Positions 46,936 to 59,166 of a DNA stretch of 64,000 bases are shown here, one piece after another. Below the pieces are notes generated by a model that made no database searches, was not told the origin of the DNA, and saw only the letters and a list, made by a program, of their open reading frames with translations. Source of the DNA: Fallopia convolvulus. Lineage: Eukaryota > Streptophyta > Magnoliopsida > Caryophyllales > Polygonaceae. Position numbers and translations under genes: made by a program. Position 1 is the first letter of the stretch. Every line of letters starts with the position of its first letter. The stretch spans positions 36,747,795-36,811,794 of the forward strand of contig OZ024730.1 of NCBI GenBank assembly GCA_964016875.1, read 5' to 3'.

Positions 46936-47804
46936 CTAAGGAGGGCGTCCTACAGCATCCTTGCGGATGAGAACATGGAGTTCTGAATTATCTAAAAGGA
47001 CGTTGGTAGGTTTGTTGTGGCCCAGCTTAGCAATTTTATCAACCACAACATTGCACTCCCTACCCACATGTCGGACTGAGACAACCATAAATTGTTGGAG
47101 AGATACCAGAATATCTGATCTTAGCATTTCCACTTCCCATGGGCATTTTCCGTCACCTTTGATTGCATTAATCACAATAAGATTGTCTCCTTCAATTTCA
47201 AGTCTTGTAATACCTAGTCTGTTGGCTTCTTTAATTCCTTCCCAAAGTGCTAGAGCTTCAGCCTGAAGTATCGAGATTGGTCCTTGTTTCTTGGTTCCTA
47301 TTCCTACAACTTTTGCATTGTGGTCTCGTTTACAAACCCCGAAGTAGCCTGATTAGTGCTTAGTTTGGATCCATCAAAATTGAGTTTAGATATATTAGTA
47401 GGTGGTTTTTCCCAAATCTGCTTTCGCGTCTTCCCTTTATGTCCAATTTGGGTTCCTATTTGGGCTCTTTCTTCATCCTTAACCCATTTCTTAGATCTTT
47501 CCCATTGTTCAATTTGATTTTTTGTGTATTGTTCTAGGTTTTGGATAAAGTCGTTCGGAGTTTGTTGGAAAACTAATTTGTTTCTTTGGTGCCACACACT
47601 CCACCAACATACATCTAGCTCCACGAATTCCGAGCTTCCCAAGCTTTGGTGTAGTTCGTTAAGAATAGTTCCTGCTGGTTTATTCCTTATATCGTAGTTT
47701 CTAATGGTATTTTCTGTTTTTGTATTTATTTTCCTTATTAGCTTTTTCGTGTGACGACATTCTATAAGTAGGTGTCCTGTGTCCTCATATGTACATTGGC
47801 ACAT
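46936..47804 (-). pseudogene. LINE ORF2 zinc-binding (zf-RVT) and RNase H domains, one frameshift
   Basis: The frame at 47,304-47,804 has CQCTYEDTGHLLIECRHTKK (a CxC...H...C zinc motif), VCWWSVWHQRNKLVF, and the RNase H start KLNFDGSKLST. After a frameshift at about 47,300 the domain continues with ILQAEALALWEGI, LEIEGDNLIVINAI and VVDKIAKLGH. The four acidic RNase H positions (D, E, D, D) are all present. The product ends VGRPP then stop at 46,936. Confidence 0.88.
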
Positions 47805-48036
47805 TAATCATCCTGGGGGGAGTGGCAACACATTTTCCTAGTAATCTTGCTTTTGTTGGTAGTCCATTTAGAGCTATTTTCCATAAAAAATTATTGACTT
47901 TCGGATATATGTCTAGTTTCCATATCTAATTATTGGGGTGTGGGATTTGTTGTTGTACACCTGTGATGAGTTCTATAGCAAAGGTCATAGAGAACCATCC
48001 CTTTTTACTTGGGGCTCAATAGAGTCGATCCCGAAT

Positions 48037-50066
48037 CTAATTTTCTGCGATTGGAACTGCTGTAATTTGGTTCACTATGTCAGTCGGAAGGATGCGCCGA
48101 AGAGCATCTAAACGCCAAGCTCTACCATTAGTTATGAATTCTTCAACCAGCGTATATTCATTCACAGCTTCACTATGAATTGCGAATTTGTCTAGTGTGT
48201 CCCGAAATAACCATTTTTCTTTCCAAAATTTTATTGTCCTTCCATCACCCACTTGCCAGATAAGACCTTTATTTAACTCTTCCCGAAGGTTCATCAATTC
48301 TGTCCACTGCCAAGAGGTGTTGGTCTGTTTTTTATATGAAAGAATTGTCTTGCCTTTTAAGTATTTTTCATTCATTAACTTAACCCATATGTTCTCTGGT
48401 TCTGCCAGTAGTTTCCATAAGAGTTTAATCTGCATAGCTTTGGTTACATGTTTTGATTTCCTAATTCCGAGCCCTCCGTACGTCTTAGGTCTGCAAATTT
48501 TATCCCATCCAATAAGAGGTTTATGATGAGTGTCTTTCTTCCATAGGAAGGTTCTATTTATTTGGTCTAATTCCTTATATACATAGTTAGGGAGCATGAA
48601 GCTTTGCATAAGATAATTTGGTTTTGTTGCCAGATTGGATCTAATGAGGGTTGATCTTCCTTCTTGTGATAATGCGTTAGCTTTCCATTTAGTAAGTTGT
48701 ATTCTTGTTTTCCCGACTGTATCTTTAAATGTGTCCCTGTTAACTCTTCCATTGATGATTGGGCAGCCCAGGTAGGATTCCAAGTTATTCATTGTCGTAA
48801 TACCTAAAATTTGTTGGATTCTATGTTTTTGTTGGTTATCCACATTCTTCGATGTCTGAAAGGCTGATTTATGATAATTTACTTTTTGTCCTAAAATGGA
48901 GCAATATTCTCCAATGGTCTTCTTCGTCTTTGCACATGCAGATTGATTTGCTTTAGAAAAAATGATAATGTCGTCTGCAAAGGCTAGAAAAGAATCCTTA
49001 GTTCCGGACCGAGTAATGGGAAAACCAATCGAATTTTTCTCTAAGTTGCTCATTTCCTGTAGCTTCCTTGCCAGTATTTCCGTAGCTAGAATAAATAAGA
49101 ATGGGGATAGTGAGTCTCCCTTTCTCAGTCCGCATGCTGGGAAGAACAATTCAGTAGGGCTATTGTTAACCAAGACTGAGAAGGAGACAGTTTGGACACA
49201 TTCTTGTATCCAACCTATAAATTTGTTGTCAAATCCAATTTTTTTAAGAATTTCCATAGTAAAACACCAGTCTAACCTATTGTATGCTTTTTCCATGTCT
49301 AGTTTTATCGCAACCCAACTTCTTTACCTTTTTTGCCTTTAAAAGAATGAAAGATTTCATGGGCTATAAGAACATTGTCTTGAATCGACCGTTTGGCTAC
49401 AAAGGCTCCTTGGAAAGGATGCATCACTTTTGGCATTATTTGCTTTAGTCTTTTAGTAATTATTTTAGCAATCAGCTTAAAAATAGTTGAGCACATACTA
49501 ATTGGTTGATAATGGTTGGTGTTAGTTGGATTTTCTTTTTTCGGTATTAAAGTAATGAAGGTGTGATTAAATTGTTTGAGGATTTTTCCTGAATGAAAGA
49601 AACTTTTAACAACTTTTATTACATCTGGTCCTACAATGTCCCAGTATTTTTTGTAAAAGCCTGTCGTCATACCATCTGGGCCCGAGGACTTATCTGAATT
49701 AATCTGCATTAAGGCATTACATATTTCTTCATTAGTTATAGAACGTGTCATTTGCCTGTTGTCTTCGTCCGTGATTTCGTTGGTAATTAAGTTTGAATGT
49801 TGCCTGAATGTCTCTACGTTAGTCTGCTCCTTTTTGTATCTCGCTTTGAATTCCTTTTTTATTTCCTCTTTGATGTTCTCCTCTCCTATAATCTGGGTAC
49901 CCTCAGTTGACGTGATTTCTTTAATTATTTTCCTGTTTCTCCTTCCGCTTGCAACCTTATGGAAGTAACCTACATTTGAATCCATAAATTTGATATGTTT
50001 CGTTTTGGCTCGTTGTTTCCAGTATGTCTTGTGGAAGTTGAGAATATTTTCCTTTTTGTTTAACAT
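48037..50066 (-). pseudogene. LINE ORF2 reverse transcriptase, single frameshift
   Basis: The upstream piece (49,305-50,066) has SSGPDGMTTGFYKKYW, TLIPKKENP, YQPISMCST and GAFVAKRSIQDNVLIAHE. The downstream piece (48,037-49,296) resumes with IKLDMEKAYNRLDW and carries PACGLRKGDSLSPFLFILAT and the catalytic FADDIIIFSKA. One frameshift at about 49,305-49,315 separates them; the active-site aspartates are intact. This is the best-preserved retroelement polymerase in the window. Confidence 0.92.
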
Positions 50067-50374
50067 CCTAATTTGTTTTTTGATGATCCTTTCCTTAGGA
50101 GATAAAAGGAATTTTTGTTGGAGCTCTAATAATTCTTTATCTATTTGTTTTAGTTTTTCGAATGTGTTACCAAAGGTTCTTTTGTTCCATTATTTTGCAT
50201 GGGTTTTTAGCAGTTGTGTTTTCTTTACCAATTTAAACATATTAGAGCCAACCACCACGACTCTCCAAGCTTGTCTAACTATATTTCTGAAGTCTTTTCT
50301 CTGCATCCACATGTTTTTAAATTTAAATGGTTGTGCTTTTGTGATTGTTCCATTATTTATATCAATAGCAATTT

Positions 50375-51064
50375 TGCTATGATCTGATGAAGAGAAGGCA
50401 TAGTTCTTTGTTGCTATGTCAGGGAACCATTGGAGGATTTGGGAACATACTAAAGTTCTATCTAGCTTCTGATAAATATTGTCAATTTCTGTCTTGTTTT
50501 TCCTCCATGTATATTTACTACCAATTTCCGGGATATCAAAGAGATTACAACAATCTTTAAAATATTGTAATCTTCCAAACCTACTATTGTCTGGATATGT
50601 ACCACCTTTTTTTCACTCGGATCTTGAATTTCATTAAGGTCTCCCATAACAATTATAGGAAGATTTGTTTGTTGTATCACTTGAATTAATTGTTTCCAAA
50701 AGTCTTCCTTTTCAGTTTCATGTGGCGGTGCGTAGACTAGAAAAATTGCAAATGTGTATTTAGTAACTAGGTTAGTATATGTTAGTGCAACATATCTGGG
50801 TTCTTGCATAAGTAATACAATTCTTTCATTAGTAAATTGGTGTTCTTTCTATAAAACACAAACACCTCTTGCTCTACCATTAGCCGGAGACCATACAATA
50901 TTGTGAAAACCTACTCTACGCCAAACTTGATCAGATGGAGTTTGATCAGTTTTTGTTTCAACTATGGACATAACTTGAATACCCTCAATCTTACAAAAGG
51001 AGTCAAATTCTGGCCAAAAGGACTTCTGTCCCATACCCCGACAATTCCATATGCTTACTTTCAT
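50375..51064 (-). pseudogene. LINE ORF2 endonuclease domain (AP-type), one stop and a frameshift
   Basis: It begins MKVSIWNCRGMGQKSFWPEF, the standard start of plant LINE ORF2, with IVETKTD following. After GRARGVCVL a TAG stop falls in frame; the same frame then resumes and carries YAPPHETEKEDFW and IIVMGDLNEI, which holds the catalytic GDxN. Near 50,500 a frameshift moves to TWRKNKTEIDNIYQKLDRTL (the family's 'TWRxxxxxxSRLDR' block). Confidence 0.85.
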
Positions 51065-51070
51065 AAAAAC

Positions 51071-53100
51071 CTAATTTTTATATAATGGGGACAGACAAAT
51101 TAACAAGTCCCATTTTTTATCGTGAGGCAGAGCCAATATAAGTGATAATCGATTAGGTTTTCTATGAATATATTTGAAAAGATAATTATAAAAATACCTC
51201 TTGAACTTGGGGTTTTGTTCGTTCCCTAGAAAGTGTTGCCACCCCTTATCTTCTTTGTTAATATGGAAACCTGGTGTACAAATCAGCTTACATTGGTTAG
51301 CATTAGTTGCTCTCCATTTATAACTATAAAATACAAATCTCATGATTACTCGCACATTTAGTTTCTTTATTTTAGTCATCCCTTTTTCCTTATTTCTATC
51401 ATTAACATGCTTTGAATTTTGGAGCCTTTTAAAGACTTTTGGCCTATTACTTAACTCATTCTTTGCTACATGAATATCGTCGTTCATTGCTGGATTCAAA
51501 TGGGCAAATTCTCCACACCAATCTTTGTCTTGTGTCTTCAAAGAGCCATCAACCTTCAAATCATTGGGTTATCCTGATTTATGCTGCTTCCATGATGTCA
51601 TTGTTTTAAGAAAGAAAGCAGTGAACTTTAAATTGTAGTCATATTCTAGATTCCTGATCATAATAAGTATCTTGTATCTTGTAATTGAACAAGGCTTTTT
51701 AATTTCATAGTTAAGCCAGAAAAAGACATAAAGATTAAGTCTAATCCAGGTGTTCCATCGGTTAGACTTTCTAATTTCCCTAATCCTACTCATCATAAGC
51801 TTAATGTGGTTCCAATGGTCTAAATTATATAACATAAAGGCTCTTTGACCACTTTCACTCCTACAACACTTGTGGTTTATTATTGTTACAGGCTTTGACA
51901 TTCTGAGGCCATAAGGTTCATCACCTCTTTTTAATTCATCATTTGGCCAATACTTACCTCTAGGATTAGCTCTCCAAAAAACACACAAAATCATTAGAGG
52001 CTAGTGCAGTATAAAACTAGCTTTACTAGTTGTAGGAATCATCCACCAGGAATCATCCATTTCACAGTCAGTAGAGTGGTTAAGGCATGAATTATTCATC
52101 ATATAGTTAGGATTCTTTAGGCTCATCACACTGAATTTCACATACATTAATTTATTCATAGCATCACTAGCTTTCAAATCAGATTTCCAAAGGTTACATT
52201 TGATCATGAGGTGACCGCCTGATTTTAACACCACCGGTTTCCACTTACAATAAGCAAAAACAAAAGGGTCTGCTTCAAAGATTTGATCAAGGGAAGCAAC
52301 CATATCTAGTTGCCTCACAAGGCTACCATGAGAAACCTTTACAAAGCCTTTCCATATACTTTTTCTTTATGCCAGTCGAACTGGCTTTGTTGTTGTTGTT
52401 GTTGTTGTTGTTCTTTAAAACACCACTATTTAAGGTTTCTCAACCATAGTGGGTTCGGGTTCGAGTTGTTCAAGGGTTCTCTAGTAAGAGATTTGTTCAG
52501 CAGAAGTTTCCTTTTCATTATAAGGATCAAAATTGTGGGGGTTTCTTACCACGCAGATTGTTCCCAATGTATCCAGCCCCATCACGCCTGAGTGTTTTGC
52601 TACCCTTTAAGGTCATAATGACCATGGTAGGCTGAGAATTAACTTGGTTCAACTCATATTGTTCTTTAGAGAAGATAGAGCTTGTAAATGTAGAGAAAAC
52701 AATTCTCCAACAATCCTTTATATAGGCATATAACTGACAAATCACAGAGGCAAACACATCCAAAAATAAAGGATTACACTTTAAGAAGGAAGGATTCAAC
52801 TTGCCACTTTTCTAATTTCGAATACGCTCCTTGTAGATCCGTAGTTGGGCTAGAAGCACCCATCCCAGCCACACCGTCTGCCTCTAGTCCCCTTAGAGAA
52901 TGCATCTTAGAGAAACAATCTTGTCTTTCCCACGTTCTCTCGATGAATAGGATGACACAGTAAATTACCCACCCTCTGCACCAGATTTTTCGTATCTCTC
53001 GTTGATGTTTGCCCCTTCTTAGTCGACGCAGTACAATTTCATTTGAGGAGCGCACCCCGGCCAACGATGGTCCATCCAAGCTTCATCCATTTCCAAAGAC
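51071..53100 (-). pseudogene. LINE ORF1 (gag-like) relic
   Basis: Broken frames carry pieces of an ORF1. A likely start is MDEAWMDHRWPG near 53,091, followed by GMGASSPTTDLQGAYSKLEK in another frame. The frame at 51,569-51,994 has RANPRGKYWPNDELKRGDEP then YGLRMSK, resembling the 'YGxWLRA' segment after the zinc knuckle. The frame at 51,071-51,559 ends just before the endonuclease ATG. A clear CCHC knuckle was not found. A GTT repeat at 52,389-52,411 interrupts the region. Confidence 0.5.
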
Positions 53101-53567
53101 GATAGTCTAGGGTTAAGAACCCCCTTCTTATTTGCGCAAATTCGGGGCTCAGTCCACCGAAACGAATTCCCAAAGGAGTTGGGGGGATCACTACAAATTA
53201 TTAGCAAGATAGAGAGAGAGAGAGATAATTGATTCAAAAATCACAACGATTTGTGATCTAGGGTTTCTGATTTGGGGGCTCAATTTGTTTTCGTCGTCGG
53301 CAGGGGTTCGAGAGAGAGAGGGTGCAAGGGTTTCATTTCTATCCACAACATTTATTGAAATTAGACTAGTTATGTCTTTTTCTCATATAGGAGTTTCTCA
53401 TCAACTACAGTCTACATACGTAGATCATGGAGAAGATAGTGGAGCCTAATCTATCTCTAAGAGCAAGCCCAACAGCTTCCCCAAATTCTTGGGGATTGGG
53501 CTGTTGGGGATTTTGGACCAAAAAATTGCCCCAACAGATGCTCCATTCCATTCTCCATTTTGGAGTA

Positions 53568-54923
53568 GGCGAAATACATCTATAGACCCCTGAACTTGCA
53601 CACTTTTGTCAACCACCACCCCGTACTTTACGAGTTTCAAATAAACACTTAAACTTAACTAATTTTGTTCGATTAAACACTATATGCTGATGTGGCTTTG
53701 CGCGTGTATTCCAACCTATTCTTAAGCGAGTTGAGTGAACTTTTTTACTAACATGAATTATTTTTAAAGAAAAAAATTTAAATTAACTATTTTATCTGAT
53801 TATCTCATAAATTATTTGAAGAAAAAAATAAATTAACTTTTTTTATCTCATGAATTATTATTTTTTGATCCCATTAAACCATCTCCTCCCTCAAAGCACT
53901 GATCTGATTACATCCGGATTCTCGTCCACCTATTTCAGCGATCTTGAAGAACAACTCCGGCGAGGAAGCCCACAAACTCCACCCAGATCTCCGGCGAGGA
54001 AGCATACAAACCGCTCCAATCTTCAACCTCTGCGTCGGTACAGAATTCGACCCAAATATGAGACCACCAGATCTCTGACATCGCCCACCACCAAATCTGA
54101 GACCACCGGGGCCAATTGGGAGGACAACTGTGGTGGGGAAGAACATGGATCTGAGGACGGGGGTTGGCGAGACCTCTTAATCTGAGGGTGGGGGTTGAGA
54201 CCTCCAAATTTGAGAATTCTGAACTCCCGAGTCCGTTGTTCCATTGAGGCGGAGAAGATATTGCCGGTAGTGAAGAATTCCGAACTCTCGAGTCCTTCGT
54301 TCCGTCCTTTCAGATCTGAGAATTTTGAATTTGTAGACTTTGACAAGGTAGACAAGATATGTCGGTGGTGAATAATTCGGAACTCCCTAGTCCGTCGTTC
54401 CAATCTTGCAATCTCCACCACAAACGGATCCTTCAGATCCTTAACCGGATCTTAGCCGCCGACGAACCCCAACAGCTGCTTGGAAACTCCGGCGACGGAA
54501 GAGATTAGGCCGACGAGGAGGATGAGCGAGAAATGAAGAGGGCGCTTTGGAGGATGACATATTGCTTGGAGATAGATCTGGAAAGGGGATATGGAAGTGG
54601 ATCTGGGGTTTTTTTGGTAGAAAGATAAATCATAAATGTGGGATTTTTTTTAGATATGGGAAGTGGATTGGAGTTTTTTTTTTAAATTTTTTTTATCTAT
54701 TTATTAAATTGAAAAGATAAAAATAATTATATATGTGGCATCTATATGGCACCCACATGGCTAGTATGTGGCATCCACGTCACCGCGAGTGAAGTTCACT
54801 CAACGACTCAGTGTTTAAATGACAAAAAATAGTAAAGTTGAAGTGCTTATTTGAAACTCGCAAAGTACGGGATGGTGATTGACAAAACTGTGCAAGTGCA
54901 ATGGCCTGTAGATGTATTTCGCC
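53568..54923. mobile_element. Non-autonomous Mutator-like element (Pack-MULE candidate)
   Basis: The 1,356-bp element begins GGCGAAATACATCTATAGAC and ends GTAGATGTATTTCGCC. The inverted repeats match over at least 85 bases, through CACTTTTGTCAACCACCACC and GTACTTTACGAGTTTC-like sequence. TTTTGGAGTA is duplicated exactly on both sides (53,558-53,567 and 54,924-54,933). The interior (about 53,880-54,560) is GC-rich and exon-like compared with its AT-rich arms, as in MULEs that captured gene fragments. The frames there have no domain I recognise. Confidence 0.92.
54213..54400. repeat. Three copies of a GAATTCxGAACTCxCxAGTCC block inside the MULE
   Basis: The approx. 29-bp block occurs starting near 54,213, 54,276 and 54,373, each ending GTTCC. 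Spacing is irregular (about 63 and 97 bases). Confidence 0.8.
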
Positions 54924-55594
54924 TTTTGGAGTAATGCTCCAAAATGAGGTGAGCTTTCCCTAAATTTGGGGTGATCCCCAAATCTCCAAATCAATATATT
55001 TTTCTTTTCTTTTTTCTTTTAATTACTAATTTAATGGATAAAAAATAAAAAAGAGCAACCCAAAAAGTGAGATTATTAAATTAAGATTCTAGAATATTTT
55101 TATTCCTTATAAGTCAAATAAAAAATAACAATATTTTTATTCCTTAAGATTCTAGAATATTTCCTTATTAATCAAATAAAAAATAATTTATGATTTATTA
55201 AATTTAGATTCTAGAATATTTTTATTCTTTATAAGTCAAATAAGAAATAATTTTTCATTTATTAGGTTAAGATTCTAGAATATTTTTATTCCTTATAAGT
55301 CAAATAACAAATAAATTATCATTTATTAAATTAAGATTTTAAAATATTTTTATTTTCTTAAAAGTCGACTAACAAATAATTATCATTTATTAGTTTAAGA
55401 TTCTATAATATTTATTTTCTTATGTAATATATAATTAGTTATTGTAATTTATATGGTAAAAAATGAAAGTATTAAATGCAGTGTTCTCCAAAATAGAGAA
55501 TCTGTTGGAGTTGTGCTGAATTTTTTTTGAAGAATATGACAGTTGGTTCTCCATTTTGGAGAAAATTATGGGGAAGCTGTTGGGCTTGCTCTAA

Positions 55595-55889
55595 CTATCT
55601 AACTAACTCAGTCTAAGTCAATGTTGCTAGAGAGAATCTATCTTAATTATCTGAGATAATACTAGACTATTATTCTAAGATAACAGATTACATTAAAGAT
55701 AAATTAACTAAGTAATAATATCATTAACGGATCTGACTCGTCGATATTAATCGACATCGATGACTACAGTTGGACGGTGGGGTTCTCCGACATGGAAGGC
55801 GGTTTCTTGGCCTAGCGTGAGAAATAGATGGATAGGGAGAAGGTGTATGTAGGGGAGATGTCATGATCCAAATCATCGACATTGATTGG
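55595..55889. other. Intergenic stretch, no feature recognised
   Basis: About 295 bases between the MITE and the next LTR. The 74-codon minus-strand frame that overlaps this part reads into the LTR and is not convincing. Confidence 0.5.
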
Positions 55890-57429
55890 TGTAACACCCT
55901 GACTTTCGCCAGGGCACTACTAGGTGGTAGACCCTGTCCGGGTACCACTCAGATTAGTCGGACAACAAATTCACTAGGATCTTGCAACGCGGGCACGACG
56001 AGAAAACCAATAAAACATCCAGTTTATTTTAAAATGAACGTAGAAAAACATGATAGTATTCTCGAATTCATAAACAAAGGATAACAATCAAATCATTCTG
56101 TCATTTCAAACCATTCTAAACCATTTCTATCCAACTAGCATCAAAACAATTCAGCAAACAAATTTTAATACAAATTTAACCAGATCCCAACAACCCAAAC
56201 CTAATGACACGTGCGCCCCCATCCGCTCCACCACTTCGTAGAGAATTCATCATGATTCTTACGAGTGCCTGAAACTGTAAAAATATTCCCCGAAGGGTCA
56301 GCTACAATTCTAATTCAAGCTAGAAAGCGTGAGATGCATATAGAACGTTTTAAAAACCACACAGAACTCTAGCAGCCAAAATGCACACATAGATCAATAA
56401 TTTCGATTCATATCAATTCAACACTTAACGTTAAATAGTCACACACACACACAAGCACACACACACACACACAAACAACATCACAACAATAACCACATTA
56501 GAAATACAACAATAACACAAAATAGTATAATTAATAAGGATAACATCAATAATAATAACGACAAGGATAACTATAACTTTCATCGGGATATTACCAACAT
56601 ATACAACCACAAAATACATTCCGATCAACCAAATCCATGAATACGAGACCATTTAAACAGAGTCCATCAAATAAAATAGCAACTAAACATCCTCCTCAAA
56701 TACAAATGGCACCCTCCAGCCTCTCATCTATGGCGCACGGTCAAGGCGCGTACTTATACACGTGCACATTTCCCCCATTCACCCTTCTTTCCCCGGCTAA
56801 ACCTCTACTACAACGTTTTCCTAAACAATTTATTTTATATTTAGAAGGGGGTTCCTTCCAGCCGCATGATCATGCCCGGGGGCCACTTCATCTCCAACGT
56901 TACCCGTGATCCATGCCCATATCAGTGGAACCCAGTGCACGGATAACAAAAAATATTTAAAAATGGTTTTTTTTCTTCATATTTTCAAATACATATATAA
57001 GTACGCAATTTGGAATCATTCCAAAATAAGGTTTATACAATCAATTCATTCATTTAACATATAACGGGTCGTAAGAGAAATAAGTCGGCAAGTGATTCAC
57101 CTAAGAAGACAGAAACAAACACGTAGCGGAAGAAAGAAGGCTCAAACAATTCACAATTACAATAACAAGCACAACCACATTTTCATGTCAAACACAATCA
57201 CAATTGCAAACACAAACACAAATTCAAACACAATCACAATTGCAAACCCAATCACCAAATTCAAACACACAACAATTATAAACTATTATATTTACCAATG
57301 CAAACACGGTCATAAACTCACACACCACCATAATTATTATAGGCACACTCATGGTCACAATCAAATTAAGAATCACATAGATATAGATTAAAAGATTTTA
57401 GTTAAAATAATAAACGAATAGACTAATTC
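55890..57429 (-). mobile_element. Ty3/gypsy LTR, minus orientation (extent uncertain)
   Basis: TGTAACACCCTGACTTTCGC at 55,890 is the reversed 3' end of a gypsy LTR; about 55,890-56,310 matches the reversed LTR at 870-1,308. No primer site lies to its left, so it is solo or truncated. The other end is not defined. It includes a CA microsatellite (about 56,441-56,475) and an AACACAATCACAATTGCAAA tandem repeat at about 57,185-57,270. Confidence 0.6.
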
Positions 57430-57623
57430 TGTAATATCCGCAATATTCCAAGGTTTTTAAAACCAATATAATATTTAAATAAAATTAAGAACATTTTATA
57501 AAGGATTATCAAAGTGTAAAAGTTATTCAAGTAAAATAAAATTAATATAAATTTCGGATTTTATTAATATGAAGTACTACAAGGCTAAAAAATAGTACAA
57601 GGCAAAACAAATAAAAAGGAGTC

Positions 57624-57705
57624 CAGAGCCGGGACTCGAACCCGAGACCTCTCACTATCTTCATGCAATCACACACTCCTTAAACCGTTACACAATTGTA
57701 ACTCA
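57624..57705 (-). other. tRNA-like sequence with Pol III B box inside the LTR
   Basis: The minus strand reads GAGAGGTCTCGGGTTCGAGT then CCCGGCTC, a perfect B box context (GGTTCGAGTCC). About 45 bases upstream is an A-box-like TGTGTAACGGTTTAAGGAGTG. The arms do not give a full cloverleaf by eye, so it is not called as a tRNA gene. Confidence 0.5.
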
Positions 57706-59166
57706 TCTATCCAAATTAAAACTCTTTTAAGTTTAAACTATTCTATTCTTCTTCTTCCAAAAGACATCAGACTTTTGCCTGATTGAAGTGACGCCAAACC
57801 AATGCATGCTTCCATGGCTTCCCAATCTCCATTGTAGCTTGAAAGACCATCCAAAGCTTGCATCACCCATAGTCATCTTCAACTAGCACACTTTCCACCT
57901 ATCCTCATCAATCCCCCTCTTCACCATTGGTCAATTTTCATTGTGGAGGATCCATGGAGCCTCTTCCTTTGGCTATTTAAAGGTTGAGAATCAAGGGTAG
58001 AACTCACACAAATTCTCCTCCCTCTCTCTAGCATCTTGATTTCTCTTTCAATCCTCAAAAAATCAGCCTGAAAAGAGTCCAAGTAATTGCCGATTTTTAC
58101 CTTAAAACACCATTGGAACCCCTCCAAAAGTCACCACCGAACCCCAACCGCACCACCTCCGAGCCGTCTCCGGACCACCTGAGCGTCGCGCCTAGCCACC
58201 GTCGAGATCCGCCGCCCCTGCCCTATTTCCGTCGGTCCATCTCTGAAGCCTTCTCCTCTGTTCTGTTTTACAAAACGTACAACCTGTAGAGAGAAAATAA
58301 GGTCAATTTAATTATTTTTTTAAGTATTTTATTAAATTAAAATGATTGTCTCTCATGAGTTTAATACCTTGAAAATTAAAATATCATATTTTAGCCTAAC
58401 AACATATTAATTTAAATATTGAAGGAAATCTTGTTAGTTAGACAAGATAAAAAGAAACAATTAAAGTCCTTGTACAAAGTATCAATTAATATTATGCATG
58501 TTAGTTATGATTTAAAATGTATATCTTATGACATAAGTATTTCTTAAATAAAATAATAAGCCTATCATCTTTATATTTGTATATATTGAGATAATAAGAT
58601 ATATTTCTAAGTATATAAGATTTAAAGATATTATAATATAAAGACCTAGAAAAGATATGATAAGAATATCATTAATGTTTATAGATATAAAATAAATGGT
58701 TGCATGCCATATTTTATAAGATAATATTCCTAGATATGGAAAATTATTTTTAATAAGTTAAGTAAATTCTATTGTTAAAATAGATATGGAAAGTATGAGA
58801 TAATCATTGTTTAAAATAATACTTCGGAATTTATTAGATAAATAAAGTACTAAAATAAGTATAATATAATATTTATATTTATATCTTTTATATCATATGG
58901 CAGTTGCATGTCTTTAAAAAGAATGGATGATAAGAGAAAAAGTATTATAATGAAATTATATAAACTAGTCATAAGAAAATATATGAGGAGTTGGATAAAT
59001 AAATATTATGACAAGGACATTTTGGACTTTTCACATCATAAGAATAATTTTATAATTATTATGTTATATAAATATGGAAAATATATTTTAATAGACTTTA
59101 TATAGTTATCACCTTGCTTGAATTAAATAAAAGAATTATTTAATAAATAATAAGAAAGTTATTGTA

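Larger units (their letters stand above)
46905..53345 (-). mobile_element. L1-type LINE with C-terminal RNase H, minus strand, approx. 6.4 kb
   Basis: The 3' end is a short A run on the minus strand (T run at 46,905-46,910). Going 5' from there: RNase H, zf-RVT, reverse transcriptase, AP-type endonuclease, a broken ORF1, and a CT-rich leader near 53,205-53,340. This domain order is that of plant L1 LINEs. ORF2 is split by one stop and several frameshifts. The 5' boundary is approximate and no convincing target duplication was found. Confidence 0.9.
53461..55591. mobile_element. PIF/Tourist-like MITE interrupted by a Mutator-like element
   Basis: Ends are GAGCAAGCCCAACAGCTTCC and, reversed at the right, the same sequence. 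TAA flanks both sides (53,458-53,460 and 55,592-55,594). Removing the nested element and one 10-bp duplication leaves about 765 bp, rich in CTCCATTTTGGAG and repeated GATTCTAGAATATTTTTATT blocks (about 55,080-55,430). Confidence 0.85.

Noticed and set aside
48188..49342. Plus-strand frames at 48,188-48,526 and 48,962-49,342
   Set aside because: Antisense shadows of the LINE reverse transcriptase.
46905..53345. LINE target-site duplication (candidate GACTAAAATATCC against GATAGAAATGAAACC)
   Set aside because: The two flanks match too poorly to call; the 5' end of the LINE is uncertain.
57624..57705. tRNA gene on the minus strand
   Set aside because: The B box is good, but acceptor and anticodon stems do not pair convincingly by eye; kept only as a tRNA-like sequence.
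58908..59105. 65-codon lysine-rich frame
   Set aside because: AT-rich LTR sequence; no domain and no conserved context.
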